Below are positions 43,816-52,877 of a stretch of 53,237 nt of DNA, piece after piece (positions within the stretch are counted from its first letter, which is position 1; the number at the start of each line of letters is the position of its first letter). Source of the DNA: an uncultured Lachnospiraceae bacterium (GTDB lineage: Bacteria; Bacillota; Clostridia; Lachnospirales; Lachnospiraceae); NCBI GenBank assembly GCA_902760755.1, contig CACWHK010000008.1:1-53237 (forward strand), written 5' to 3'. Under the pieces are notes generated by a model, which worked only from the letters and a program-made list of their open reading frames with translations, did no database searches and was not told where the DNA came from. The translations under genes and the position numbers were made by a program.

Positions 43816-46467
43816 TTACTCCACATTTTTCAGGGCTTCGTCCATGGGAATCCTCTTGATTCTCCGGAAATCAAGGAGCATGACCAGAAGATACGCAGCG
43901 AAGGTGATACCGATGATGATCAGGTAATCGGAGGCCCCGAAATGTACCGGCAGCCAGCCGTCCATCTTATTCATATAAGCCACCCAGACGGCTCCGAGCC
44001 CCCACACACCGAGAAATGCGGTGATGATGGCCGAGATCAGTACGAACCAGGTGGTACTGATCAGATAGAGCGACGCGATCTCCTTATTCTCATATCCCAG
44101 GATCTTCACCATGGAAATGGCATTCTCATTCTTCTCTATGATGACCTTCGTCAGCATGTAGATCAGGATCATGGCCAGGAAGAAGCATACCACCTGGAAG
44201 ATCGACATATAGTTGCCCATGCTGTGGTTCAGCTGCCGTGAGATCTTCAGGACATCCTCTTCCGTGATGGATGCCGCGATATCCTTCTTTTCGATATCGG
44301 TGATCTCCTCATTCGAGAAGTATCCGTCGAAGGACCCTTCCTTATAGCCGAAGGTCCGGTTGTAATGCTCCTCCGGCATCACGACAATGAGTCCGCCGGT
44401 ATAGTCAAGCACGCCTGCGATCCGGAAGGTGTAGCGTTCATCCTCGAAGGGCTTCTTCAGGGTGATGCTGTCACCAACCTTCAGTTTAAACTTGTCACGA
44501 TAGGCTGAGGATACATACACCTCATCCTCTTCCATCCCCGAGGGGATCGCAAGATACCGGCTTTCCTCCGCCACTCCGTAGGCCGTGATGGACTCTCCGA
44601 CCCGCGGTCCGTCCGTGGTTTTCAGCTCCATCATGCTGAAGGGCTCTGCGCCCTCAGTCTTCGTGGTCAGTACATTTCCGTCCTCATCCTCTGTGGTTTT
44701 CAGGATATACTGGTTCTTCACGAACATTTCATCCACAACCGAATCCGTATAGCTGTTCAGCGTGGACGGAAGTCCGAAGGAAAAGGCCAGCATGACCATG
44801 ACAAAGGCCAGTCCGAAGAACAGCACCAGATAATTGGGGATGTTCTGAAGCATTACCCGGATACGGAATCTGTGGAAGAAGGGGAAATGCGGCAGCTTCA
44901 CCGCTTTTTTCCGCTTCCGGCTCCGAAGATCATGCCGGAGGAACCGAAGGGGTGAAAACCGCATGCTTCTGCGGATCAGTACCCAGGTAACCAGGATCAT
45001 GATCACTACGGGGATCAGGGTGGTCCGGATAAATGCCTCCGGATTCCAGATGGTTACATAGGTCGGAAGGCTGTAGCTGTTATAGTACATCCGCATGACC
45101 ACAAGCTTAAATGCCGTGTAGCCCAGCACATTTCCGACGATGGACGAGATCAGGGTTACCACCACCGGAAGGGAGACATAGTGGCGTACCAGTTCTCCCT
45201 TGGTATAGCCCGATGCCCGAAGGGTTCCGATGGCTGAGGCCTCCTTTGTAATGGTACTGGTAATGGTTACGCCGAAGATAAAGGCGATCATTGCGATAAA
45301 AATATACAGGATGATACCGACCAGAGTTTCATCCCCGCTGATATCCTCTCTGGCAAACTTTACAGCCATGTTTCCGTAACGGGGCACATAATCCTTCAGT
45401 TCATTGTCCGCTACCACACTCTGGCTGATCACTGCCTGCAGGTAGTTATCGGAAAGCTTCTTTTCCTGCTCCTTCCTTGCTTCGTCCGAAGCACCCGTAT
45501 CAATTGCCCGGTCTCCCAAAGCAGCACGGTCATAATCCCAGGCATAGGTATAATGGATGCTGACATCAAATGAATCAAAGGCTTCCGGAGTCACCTGGGC
45601 CACATCAAAGGAAATGGCGTCAAACATGGAATCCGTATTCTTCTCATACAGGGTGGAATAGTTCACCATGGCCAGAAGGCCGGTGACCTTCATGTCCTTT
45701 CCCTGTACCCGGATGGTATCTCCGACCTTGATCCCGTTGTTGTCCGCATGCATCCGGTCGATGGCGATCTCACTGTCCGTCTTGGGAGCCTCGCCCTCCA
45801 GGAAGCAGGCGTGATTGATCTCGTCCGTGGTCTTGTAGAGACGAACCTTCCCGTTCTTAACTCCGTCACGGTCATGATCCTCTTCCACATCCTTGTAGAA
45901 GTTTTCATAAAGCTTTACGGGAACAGCGAAGAAGTTTTCTTCTGCCTTCCTTTGCTCCGCAGTTTTCTTATCCTCCTGCTTTGCCTTCTCTTCTTCGATC
46001 TTACGGTCGATTTCTTCGTACGCAGCCTTTCTTGCAGCCTCGACCGCATTCTTATAGTCCTCAGATTCCAGAACCATCCGAAGCGCCTCGTCATAGGTTA
46101 CCAGCGGGATCGACTTAGCCGAAGCCTCCGCCTGCTCCTTCGCTGCCCTCTCGATCTCCTCGTCCGCTTCCTTCCGGGCCTTCTTTGCGGCATCCGCCCA
46201 GACATCTGCCTTCTCTCCGCTCTCCAGCTTTGCAAGAAGCTCTGCATCCGCCTCACGGTTCAGCTCAAAATGTCCGTATTCCATCCTGTACTTGGTCACG
46301 GACTCATCGATGGCCTTCAGCATACTGTTGTTTGCCACATACATACCGGACACAAATCCGATGGTTATGGCCAGCAGCAGAAAGATCACCAGGTATTTCC
46401 GCCAGTCTCCGATCAGTTCCTTCGGAATCCTCTTCTGCAGGGGATTCCGCATTTTCTTCTTGTTCAT
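43816..46467 (-). CDS. FtsX-type ABC transporter permease with coiled-coil outer domain
   Basis: 883 residues from the ATG at 46467 with GGAGG 9 bases ahead; an ATG at 46476 abuts that site and is less likely. One span near residues 26-45, then a large outer domain with a charged coiled-coil insert (about 70-180, Lys/Glu/Ala-rich). Three spans carrying an FtsX domain follow (about 385-520), then a second span plus outer domain and a final three-span FtsX domain (about 740-883). The layout is that of MacB/LolE-like permeases fused in tandem. It works with the ATPase encoded 21 bases upstream. Likely a peptide or lipoprotein exporter or mechanotransmitter; substrate unknown. Confidence 0.9.
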   Translation of the reverse strand: MNKKKMRNPLQKRIPKELIGDWRKYLVIFLLLAITIGFVSGMYVANNSMLKAIDESVTKYRMEYGHFELNREADAELLAKLESGEKADVWADAAKKARKEADEEIERAAKEQAEASAKSIPLVTYDEALRMVLESEDYKNAVEAARKAAYEEIDRKIEEEKAKQEDKKTAEQRKAEENFFAVPVKLYENFYKDVEEDHDRDGVKNGKVRLYKTTDEINHACFLEGEAPKTDSEIAIDRMHADNNGIKVGDTIRVQGKDMKVTGLLAMVNYSTLYEKNTDSMFDAISFDVAQVTPEAFDSFDVSIHYTYAWDYDRAALGDRAIDTGASDEARKEQEKKLSDNYLQAVISQSVVADNELKDYVPRYGNMAVKFAREDISGDETLVGIILYIFIAMIAFIFGVTITSTITKEASAIGTLRASGYTKGELVRHYVSLPVVVTLISSIVGNVLGYTAFKLVVMRMYYNSYSLPTYVTIWNPEAFIRTTLIPVVIMILVTWVLIRRSMRFSPLRFLRHDLRSRKRKKAVKLPHFPFFHRFRIRVMLQNIPNYLVLFFGLAFVMVMLAFSFGLPSTLNSYTDSVVDEMFVKNQYILKTTEDEDGNVLTTKTEGAEPFSMMELKTTDGPRVGESITAYGVAEESRYLAIPSGMEEDEVYVSSAYRDKFKLKVGDSITLKKPFEDERYTFRIAGVLDYTGGLIVVMPEEHYNRTFGYKEGSFDGYFSNEEITDIEKKDIAASITEEDVLKISRQLNHSMGNYMSIFQVVCFFLAMILIYMLTKVIIEKNENAISMVKILGYENKEIASLYLISTTWFVLISAIITAFLGVWGLGAVWVAYMNKMDGWLPVHFGASDYLIIIGITFAAYLLVMLLDFRRIKRIPMDEALKNVE

Positions 46468-46488
46468 ATCTCCCATCCTCCGTAAGGA

Positions 46489-47205
46489 TTACCAGTCAAG
46501 CTCTGTTGCCGAAACCTTGTTCTCATTGATGTTGTTGTGCCGTACCACACCGTCACGAAGCTTGATCACATGATCGGCCATATGGCGGATCGCCTCATTG
46601 TGGGTTACCATGATGATGGTGTTGCCGTACTTCTGATTCACATCCTCGATCAGCTTCAGGATCTCCTTACTGGTGTTGTAATCCAGCGCACCGGTGGGCT
46701 CATCGCAAAGTAAAATGTCGGGATTCTTCACAATGGCGCGTCCGATGGATACACGCTGCTGCTGTCCGCCGGACAGCTGATTCGGAAGCTTATGGCGATG
46801 CTCGTAAAGCCCCAGGGTCTTCAGCAGCTCATCAATCTCCAGCGGATTGTCGGAAAGATACGCGCCGACCTCCACATTTTCCTTTACATTCAGATTGGGG
46901 ATCAGGTTGTACATCTGGAAGACATAGCCAAGATGCTTTCTGCGATACCGTGTCAGCCCCTTCTCTCCCATCTCCTCCAGCTTATCGCCGTTGATGGAGA
47001 TATATCCGCTGTCAGGATTATCGATCCCCCCGATGATATTCAGCAGGGTTGACTTGCCGGAACCGGACGGTCCGAGCAGAACACAAAACTCGCCCTTAGC
47101 AACTGAGAAGTTCATCCCCCTCAGTACCTCCTGGCGAGTATCTCCTGTACCAAACCCCTTCTTCAGGTCCACGATTTCCAAAAACAGTCTTTCCTCTTCT
47201 GACAT
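46489..47205 (-). CDS. ABC transporter ATP-binding protein (MacB/LolD type)
   Basis: 238 residues. Walker A GPSGSGKST near residue 40, signature LSGGQQQR near 143, Walker B LLCDEPTGALD near 163, and the switch His in VTHNEA. It energises the permease encoded downstream. It has its own promoter with a palindrome over the start site, so expression is probably induced by a ligand or antimicrobial; no regulator gene is adjacent. RBS GGAGG lies 7 or so bases ahead of the ATG at 47205. Confidence 0.95.
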   Translation of the reverse strand: MSEEERLFLEIVDLKKGFGTGDTRQEVLRGMNFSVAKGEFCVLLGPSGSGKSTLLNIIGGIDNPDSGYISINGDKLEEMGEKGLTRYRRKHLGYVFQMYNLIPNLNVKENVEVGAYLSDNPLEIDELLKTLGLYEHRHKLPNQLSGGQQQRVSIGRAIVKNPDILLCDEPTGALDYNTSKEILKLIEDVNQKYGNTIIMVTHNEAIRHMADHVIKLRDGVVRHNNINENKVSATELDW

Positions 47206-47240
47206 GACAGCCTCCTAAAACAAGTATCATTATTGTATAT

Positions 47241-47268
47241 ATGCACACTTGTTCATATGTGCGTGCAT
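47241..47268. promoter_or_regulatory. 28-bp palindromic operator candidate
   Basis: Ends ATGCACAC and GTGCGTGCAT form a near-perfect inverted repeat just downstream of the -10 box, over the likely start point. A related ACAAGT/ACTTGT pair overlaps it. The placement suits a TetR- or MarR-type repressor. Confidence 0.5.
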
Positions 47269-47269
47269 T

Positions 47270-47298
47270 ATGATATAACATTATCGTGCATTTGTCAA
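47270..47298 (-). promoter_or_regulatory. sigma-A promoter of the ABC transporter pair
   Basis: Perfect -35 TTGACA at 47298-47293, a 17-base spacer, and -10 TATCAT at 47275-47270. It gives a leader of about 60 bases containing the palindrome. The spacer from 47300 to 47440 is AT-rich with nothing else recognised. Confidence 0.75.
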
Positions 47299-47448
47299 CA
47301 CGATATTATTCGACATTAAAGGTTTTTTCGTTCATGGCATGAACGAAAGACATTTTTCTGTCATTCCGGAAATGGGACAGCCCTCCTTCCTCTCTCCCCG
47401 AAAATCACCGATTTATTGCGGAAAATCCACAAGATTTTGTAAAAAAGA

Positions 47449-47477
47449 TTGCAGTGGCCCCAGAATTTGTGTATAAT
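47449..47477 (+). promoter_or_regulatory. promoter of the plus-strand methyltransferase-like gene
   Basis: TTGCAG at 47449-47454, a 17-base spacer, and perfect TATAAT at 47472-47477. The gene start is 47 bases on. Confidence 0.6.
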
Positions 47478-47523
47478 CTGGTTTTGTAAGGAACCCTATG
47501 GAGCTACCATTCGGGAGGTGAAT

Positions 47524-48138
47524 ATGTCAGAAGAAAAAAAACGGCGCAGAAGCATGGCCGATATGATCAAGGAACGGGAGTTTGACCGGGAAGAGGATGA
47601 TTACTCCGACCTGGAGGAAGGCCAGCTGGCTCCGATCGTTGTTAAAAATGTAAAGGTGCCCATGTCCACCTACGGCATCGGACCGGTTTTCGGACTGATT
47701 GCCATCGTACTTACCATCGCGGGCATCATTTTCCGTGACAAATGGATCTTCAAGTCCGGGATTCCGGACAGTGATGGGCTGAAGTACACCTACATGGGAC
47801 TCGGTATCGTGCTGATCCTCATCGGACTGGTACTCTACTGGAAGGCCGTGTTCGGGATCAAGGTTGATAACTATATCGCTTCCGGGAAGCTTTGCACCGA
47901 GGGCATCTATGCATGGACCAGGAATCCGATCTACGCGGGAATCCTCTTCGTATGCACCGGAGCGCTCTTTATCTCCGGAAATGTATATATGTATGCAATC
48001 CCCATCGTCCTCTGGATCGTGCTCACGGTCCTGCTGAAGAAGACCGAGGAGCGGGACATGTTCCAGAGATTCGGACAGGAGTTCGCGGATTACTACGCAA
48101 CGACCAACCGGATCCTTCCGAAGCCCCCGAGCAAATAA
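47524..48138 (+). CDS. isoprenylcysteine/phospholipid methyltransferase-family membrane protein
   Basis: 204 residues from the ATG at 47524, with GGGAGGTG ahead. A charged N-terminus (about 1-40) is followed by four membrane spans. The C-terminal half has family motifs: GIYAWTRNPIYAG near residue 130 and EERDMFQRFGQEFADYY near 178, which in ICMT/PEMT proteins form the S-adenosylmethionine pocket. The acceptor is unknown; bacterial members may methylate lipids or small hydrophobic compounds. It is alone between its own promoter and a shared terminator. Confidence 0.85.
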   Translation: MSEEKKRRRSMADMIKEREFDREEDDYSDLEEGQLAPIVVKNVKVPMSTYGIGPVFGLIAIVLTIAGIIFRDKWIFKSGIPDSDGLKYTYMGLGIVLILIGLVLYWKAVFGIKVDNYIASGKLCTEGIYAWTRNPIYAGILFVCTGALFISGNVYMYAIPIVLWIVLTVLLKKTEERDMFQRFGQEFADYYATTNRILPKPPSK

Positions 48139-48160
48139 ACCTATGACCATATAAAACAAC

Positions 48161-48202
48161 GGCACGGTGCGTACAACATTTCACTGATGTACGCACCGTG
48201 CC
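48161..48202. terminator. bidirectional intrinsic terminator
   Basis: Perfect 14-bp stem (48161-48174 with 48189-48202). The plus strand continues TTTATTCTG and the minus strand GTTGTTTTATAT, so it can end both the methyltransferase-like gene and the convergent NUDIX gene. Confidence 0.85.
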
Positions 48203-48222
48203 TTTATTCTGTCGGTTATTTG

Positions 48223-48702
48223 CTATCTATGGATCTCCTGCCCGTCCAGCACGGCCTGCAGCAGGGTTCCGCCTGCATCATAGACCAGCTTCAGCGAGAA
48301 GAATGGCCGGTCCTCCTCCAGCAGCCGGAAGAAGATCTTGTCCCCCTCCCAGAGGTCCAGATCATACACCGCCTTCTTATCGATCCACTCCAGCGTGCCC
48401 TCATCGCACTCCTTCATCTCCCCGGTAAACCCGGTAGCCGTATAAAGCGCCATATACTCCAGGCACTCGGTTCCGCAGACGAAGGTCACCAGTCCCCGGA
48501 AGCGGTACTCCGTAAGCGTAAGTCCCGTTTCCTCCGAAATCTCGCGGAGCAGACACTCCTCCGGGCTCTCCGTCCCTTCAAAATGTCCTCCGATCCCGAT
48601 CCACTTGTCCTTGTTGATGTCCTTCTCCTTCTTCACCCGGTGAAGCATGAGATACTTCCCGTCCTGCTCTATATAGCAAAGCGTCGTTAGCTCAGGTGTC
48701 AT
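48223..48702 (-). CDS. NUDIX hydrolase, MutT-like
   Basis: 159 residues with a complete NUDIX box, starting at GGHFEGTESPEE (about residue 38) and ending REISEETGL. Related proteins hydrolyse 8-oxo-dGTP or other nucleoside diphosphate derivatives; the substrate here is not determined. Its ATG overlaps the stop of the RND gene as ATGA, which makes it translationally coupled to an exporter, an odd pairing. Confidence 0.92.
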   Translation of the reverse strand: MTPELTTLCYIEQDGKYLMLHRVKKEKDINKDKWIGIGGHFEGTESPEECLLREISEETGLTLTEYRFRGLVTFVCGTECLEYMALYTATGFTGEMKECDEGTLEWIDKKAVYDLDLWEGDKIFFRLLEEDRPFFSLKLVYDAGGTLLQAVLDGQEIHR

Positions 48703-51700
48703 AATTTGCCCTCACGTTTCATCTTCGCCTCGTCGATGATCAGAAGGTCCGGATCCTCCTCTTCCTTCACGATCTCGATCTCCTCTTCCCGAAGATCCTT
48801 CTCACGGTTCAGCGCATCATAGATACACGGAACCACGATCAGTGTCAGCAGCGTACCGTAGATCAGACCGCCCACGGTTACGATCGCCATGGGCTGCGCC
48901 ATCTCGGATCCACGTCCCATGCCCATGGCCATGGTGGACATGGAAATGATGGTGGTCAGCGCCGTCATAAGCACCGGACGAAGTCGCGTCTGTGCAGACT
49001 CTACGATCGCATCCTTCTTCGACATACCGGAACGCCGCAACTGGTTTACATAATCAACCAGCACGATACCGTTATTTACGATGATACCGGCAAGCATAAC
49101 GAATCCGATCAGGGAGATAACGCTCACCTCACTGCCCGTGAAGTACAGGGCAAGGAAACCACCCGTAAATGCCAGCGGGATCGTAAACATGATAATGAAC
49201 GGTGACAGAAGGCTCTGGAACTGAGCGACCATGATCAGGTAGATCAGGACAACTGCCAGAAGCAGCATCAGAAGCAGCTGGCTCATAGCCTCATTGATCG
49301 CTTCATTTTCGCCTCCGAGCTTGATGGAATAGCCCTCCGGAACACTGATCTTATCAATGACCTTCTCAACGTCATTTCCCACCAGACCGACATTGTAGCC
49401 TTCCTTCACATCCGCCTTAACCTGGATGTAACGGGTCTGTGCCTCATGGTTGATGGTTGCCAGCTCCTTGCGCTCTCCGATGGTGGCGATGTCGGTCAGC
49501 TTCACCTCTGTCTCATCGCCGGTCTTCTGATCCTTATAGGTAAATGTCATCTTCGAGAGATCATCCTTCGTCATGGATGCCTGCTCTGCGGAATTGACAT
49601 AGACATCATAATCCTTGGTTGCCGTAGAAAGCTTCATGGATGAGGTGGTCTGCGCGGTCTTCACATAAACAAGCTGGAAAACCTGTGCCACGGTCATGCC
49701 GTACTTTGCAGCCTTCTCCTTGTCGACGGAGATATAAACCTCCTGCTCCATGTTCCGAAGACCGTTGTTCACGTTCTCCAGTCCTTCCACGGTTTCAAGA
49801 GCAAGTCCCACCTCCCGTGCCAGATCCTGCAGAACCGTCAGATCACGTCCGCGTACCTGCATGGTTACGCCGGAGCCGTAAAGCATACTCATATCCATCA
49901 TGGAGGTCTGGATCTTCACCTTACAGTTCAGATCCTTTGCCGCATTCTGTATGGTCTCTTCGATCTCTTCATTCGAAATGGTGGACTTCTGATCCAGCAG
50001 CACATACATGGTGATGGAGGTACCGTTTCCGCCTCCGCCGGAACCGGTCAGACCGCCTGAGCTTCCGCCCATACCTCCCATGCTGGCCAGCATGGTTCCG
50101 GAACCTGCCATGGCGCCGATGGTCTCGATATCCTTCACATCCTTCAGATTCTCCATCAGCTGATCGGCGTAGCCGGTCATTTCCTCAAATTCACGGGTCT
50201 CACCCTCCGGTACGGACAGCGTCACCGTAACCTGAGTGGAGGTCATTTCCGGCATAAATGCGGTACCCTTGCTGACTGCAAGGAACACACTCAGTCCCAG
50301 GAATGCGATGGCGATCAGGAATACCAGGATCTTGAATCTCATGGCCTTACGGAGGAACCTTCCGTAGACATTCAGGAACTTATCATAAATGCCGTGACGA
50401 ACCTCCTTCGGCTTCCGAAGCATACCCTGTGCCATCGCCGGAACCAGAGTCAGCGCGATAACCAGGGATGCACCCAGGGTATACAGGATGGTAAGTCCCA
50501 TATCCACAAAGAGCTGTCTTGTGATACCCTCCGTGAAGACGATGGGTGCAAATACGCAGACCGTCGTCAGCGTAGAGGAGGTGATGGCTCCCGCCACCTG
50601 ACTTGCGCCGTTGACGCAGGCCTGCTTTGCGGGCATTCCCTCCTTATGGAGACGGAAGATATTCTCAATAACTACGATGGAGTTATCCACCAGCATACCG
50701 ATACCCAGCGCCAGACCGGACATCGAGATGATATTTAGTGAAATGCTTGAGAAGTACATCAGCACGACCGCGAAGACTACGGAAAGCGGGATCGCGCAGG
50801 CGATGATCAGCGTCGGGCGGAAATCCCGAAGGAAGATCAGCAGCACGAAGATTGCAAGAAGCGCACCGATTCCCATGTTCTGCAGGATGGAGCTTACGAT
50901 GATGTCGATATACACACCCTGATCCATCATGGTTGAGAAATGGATCTTCTCATCCTCCGTCTTCTCAAGACTTGTAAACTTATCCTGGATCCGGTCCGTA
51001 ACATCCGCCGTTGCATATCCGGTCTGCTTCTCAAAGGTCAGCAGCAGACCCGGCTCACCGTCCACACGTGCGTAGGAGCTGCCGGAATTGTCCACAACCT
51101 CAACGTCCGCGATATCGGTCAGAAAAACCTTGCCGATGCTGTCCATGCCAAGATCGATCAGAACCAGACCGGACAGATCATCCACGGTCTTAATGGACTC
51201 ACCGACCTTGATCAGGTAGGTGTCATCTTCCTCATTGATATAGCCTGCCGGCATATCGAAGTTCTGTGCCACCAGAAGCTGACGGATCACGTCTGCGGAA
51301 AGCACGGAGTTGATATCCGCCTTCGCCTCGGCATCCGCCTTCGTGGTATCAATGGTCTTCTGTGCATTGTCCAGTGCTGCGGCACCCGTAATGAGCTGGG
51401 TGGATGCATCACTGATCTGCAGAGATCCGAGGATCTCATTCTTATTCAGGGCAGTAAGCGCCTGATCGATGGTAGCCTTACCGGCCTCCACCTGCTTCTG
51501 TGCCTCCTGGATCGTTGTGATCCCGAGAGCCACCTGTGACTTCGTCTGCTCCAGCGCCTCGATGGCTGCGGGAAGATCATCCACGCTGTTCAGGGTCACG
51601 CCATACTGTGAAAATGACTGTCCCAGTGTGGCGATCTGTGTATTCATGGTATCCAGCTGTGTCTGAAGAGCCACACGCTGCGCCTCTGCCTCGGCGATCT

Positions 51701-52730
51701 TCGTGGCAAGATCCGCCATCTGCTTGTTGTAGGTATCACGGTCCATGCCCGTAGCCGCATAAAGCTCCTCATCCGAGAGCAGACCCAGCGGAGCAAGGGA
51801 CTCCTGAACACCCTTCATTTCCACGATGCCTGCATCCAGCTGTTCGATCCCGTCCTTCAGCTGCTTCGCGCCTTCGGAGGTCTGGGTCAGCATCTGGATC
51901 GCATTATCAAGACTCTGCTGATTCGACTGCAGCTCCACCAGCTGGCGGTTCATCTCCGCCTCGGAGGTATAGAGCTGGATCTTCCTTGTATTCAGCTCCG
52001 TCTCACCGGCACTCACCTGATTTGCCAGAGTCTGCTTACCGCTCTCCAGCTCGGCCTTGCCGTTTTCGATCTCATCCTTACCCTTCTGAATCTCATCCTC
52101 CGCATCCTTGAACTGACTGCGGATCTCCGCAAGAACCTTGTCATTCAGACGGTCGATCTTATCCTGATTCAGGGTAACCTGAATGGTCTCCTCGATTCCG
52201 CCGGATGCCGTAACGGAAGCAACGCCCTCGATACTCTCCAGCTGCGGGATGATGCGGTTCTCTACATAAGTAGTGATCTCCGCGGGACTCATGTCCTCCA
52301 CGCCGACAGCTCCTACCATGATGGGGAGCATATCCGGGTTGATCTGCATAACGATCGGCGCTCCGACCGCATCCGCAAAGCCCGCCGTCACCTGATCCAG
52401 CTTCTGTTGCAGCTCGATCATGGTGGAATCCATGTTCGCTGTCTGTTCATACTCCAGAATCACCAGCGAGACACTGTTCCTTGATATGGACTGCAGCGTC
52501 TTCAGATTCGAGGTCGTGGCAAGCGATGCTTCCAGCTTCGCCGTAACATCCGACTCAACCTCCTCCGGGCTTGCACCCATATCCGTCGTAATGATGATGA
52601 CGTACGGAAAGCTCATATTCGGCAGCAGGTCTGCCGTCATTTTCGTATAGGCCACATAACCGAGGACCAGGATCAGAACGACCCCGACCAGTACGGTATA
52701 CGGACGCTTAACGCTGAATTTTGAAAGCAT
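48699..52730 (-). CDS. RND-family efflux transporter with coiled-coil insertion
   Basis: 1343 residues, longer than the usual 1030-1050. N-terminal span at about 11-30, porter domain, then an extra stretch at about 205-480 rich in Glu/Gln/Lys/Ala heptads, after which the usual sequence resumes (VIRQLLVAQNFDMPAG). Spans cluster near 640-800 and again near 1190-1310. A Gly/Ser-rich loop lies near 885-905. Resembles the HAE1/SwrC group, proton-driven exporters of drugs or lipids/lipopeptides. No adaptor or outer-membrane partner is in the window, as expected for a one-membrane cell. AGAGGTGA ribosome site. Confidence 0.93.
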   Translation of the reverse strand: MLSKFSVKRPYTVLVGVVLILVLGYVAYTKMTADLLPNMSFPYVIIITTDMGASPEEVESDVTAKLEASLATTSNLKTLQSISRNSVSLVILEYEQTANMDSTMIELQQKLDQVTAGFADAVGAPIVMQINPDMLPIMVGAVGVEDMSPAEITTYVENRIIPQLESIEGVASVTASGGIEETIQVTLNQDKIDRLNDKVLAEIRSQFKDAEDEIQKGKDEIENGKAELESGKQTLANQVSAGETELNTRKIQLYTSEAEMNRQLVELQSNQQSLDNAIQMLTQTSEGAKQLKDGIEQLDAGIVEMKGVQESLAPLGLLSDEELYAATGMDRDTYNKQMADLATKIAEAEAQRVALQTQLDTMNTQIATLGQSFSQYGVTLNSVDDLPAAIEALEQTKSQVALGITTIQEAQKQVEAGKATIDQALTALNKNEILGSLQISDASTQLITGAAALDNAQKTIDTTKADAEAKADINSVLSADVIRQLLVAQNFDMPAGYINEEDDTYLIKVGESIKTVDDLSGLVLIDLGMDSIGKVFLTDIADVEVVDNSGSSYARVDGEPGLLLTFEKQTGYATADVTDRIQDKFTSLEKTEDEKIHFSTMMDQGVYIDIIVSSILQNMGIGALLAIFVLLIFLRDFRPTLIIACAIPLSVVFAVVLMYFSSISLNIISMSGLALGIGMLVDNSIVVIENIFRLHKEGMPAKQACVNGASQVAGAITSSTLTTVCVFAPIVFTEGITRQLFVDMGLTILYTLGASLVIALTLVPAMAQGMLRKPKEVRHGIYDKFLNVYGRFLRKAMRFKILVFLIAIAFLGLSVFLAVSKGTAFMPEMTSTQVTVTLSVPEGETREFEEMTGYADQLMENLKDVKDIETIGAMAGSGTMLASMGGMGGSSGGLTGSGGGGNGTSITMYVLLDQKSTISNEEIEETIQNAAKDLNCKVKIQTSMMDMSMLYGSGVTMQVRGRDLTVLQDLAREVGLALETVEGLENVNNGLRNMEQEVYISVDKEKAAKYGMTVAQVFQLVYVKTAQTTSSMKLSTATKDYDVYVNSAEQASMTKDDLSKMTFTYKDQKTGDETEVKLTDIATIGERKELATINHEAQTRYIQVKADVKEGYNVGLVGNDVEKVIDKISVPEGYSIKLGGENEAINEAMSQLLLMLLLAVVLIYLIMVAQFQSLLSPFIIMFTIPLAFTGGFLALYFTGSEVSVISLIGFVMLAGIIVNNGIVLVDYVNQLRRSGMSKKDAIVESAQTRLRPVLMTALTTIISMSTMAMGMGRGSEMAQPMAIVTVGGLIYGTLLTLIVVPCIYDALNREKDLREEEIEIVKEEEDPDLLIIDEAKMKREGKL

Positions 52731-52764
52731 AGTAATTCACCTCTCAAGAAAAATCCACGTTACG

Positions 52765-52793
52765 ATAGTACAAAAATATGTATCCCATGTCAA
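52765..52793 (-). promoter_or_regulatory. promoter of the RND exporter-NUDIX pair
   Basis: Perfect -35 TTGACA at 52793-52788, a 17-base spacer, and -10 TACTAT at 52770-52765, 35 bases ahead of the RND start. Confidence 0.65.
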
Positions 52794-52845
52794 ATGAACT
52801 ATCCTTTACAAAAGGCCTCACAGAAAGCTCTCCGTAAATGCGGAA

Positions 52846-52872
52846 AGAGCCGTACGTGATCCGTACAGCTCT
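52846..52872 (-). terminator. hairpin after the partial right-edge gene
   Basis: An 11-bp stem (AGAGCTGTACG with CGTACGGCTCT) and 5-base loop, followed on the minus strand by TTTCCGC. The U-run is short, so strength is uncertain. It starts 5 bases past the stop at 52878. Confidence 0.55.
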
Positions 52873-52877
52873 GCCCT

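Noticed and set aside
43500-43816. SRP (4.5S-like) RNA upstream of dnaX
   Set aside because: I looked for the conserved GGTCCGGAAGGAAGCAGC-like loop on both strands and did not find it.
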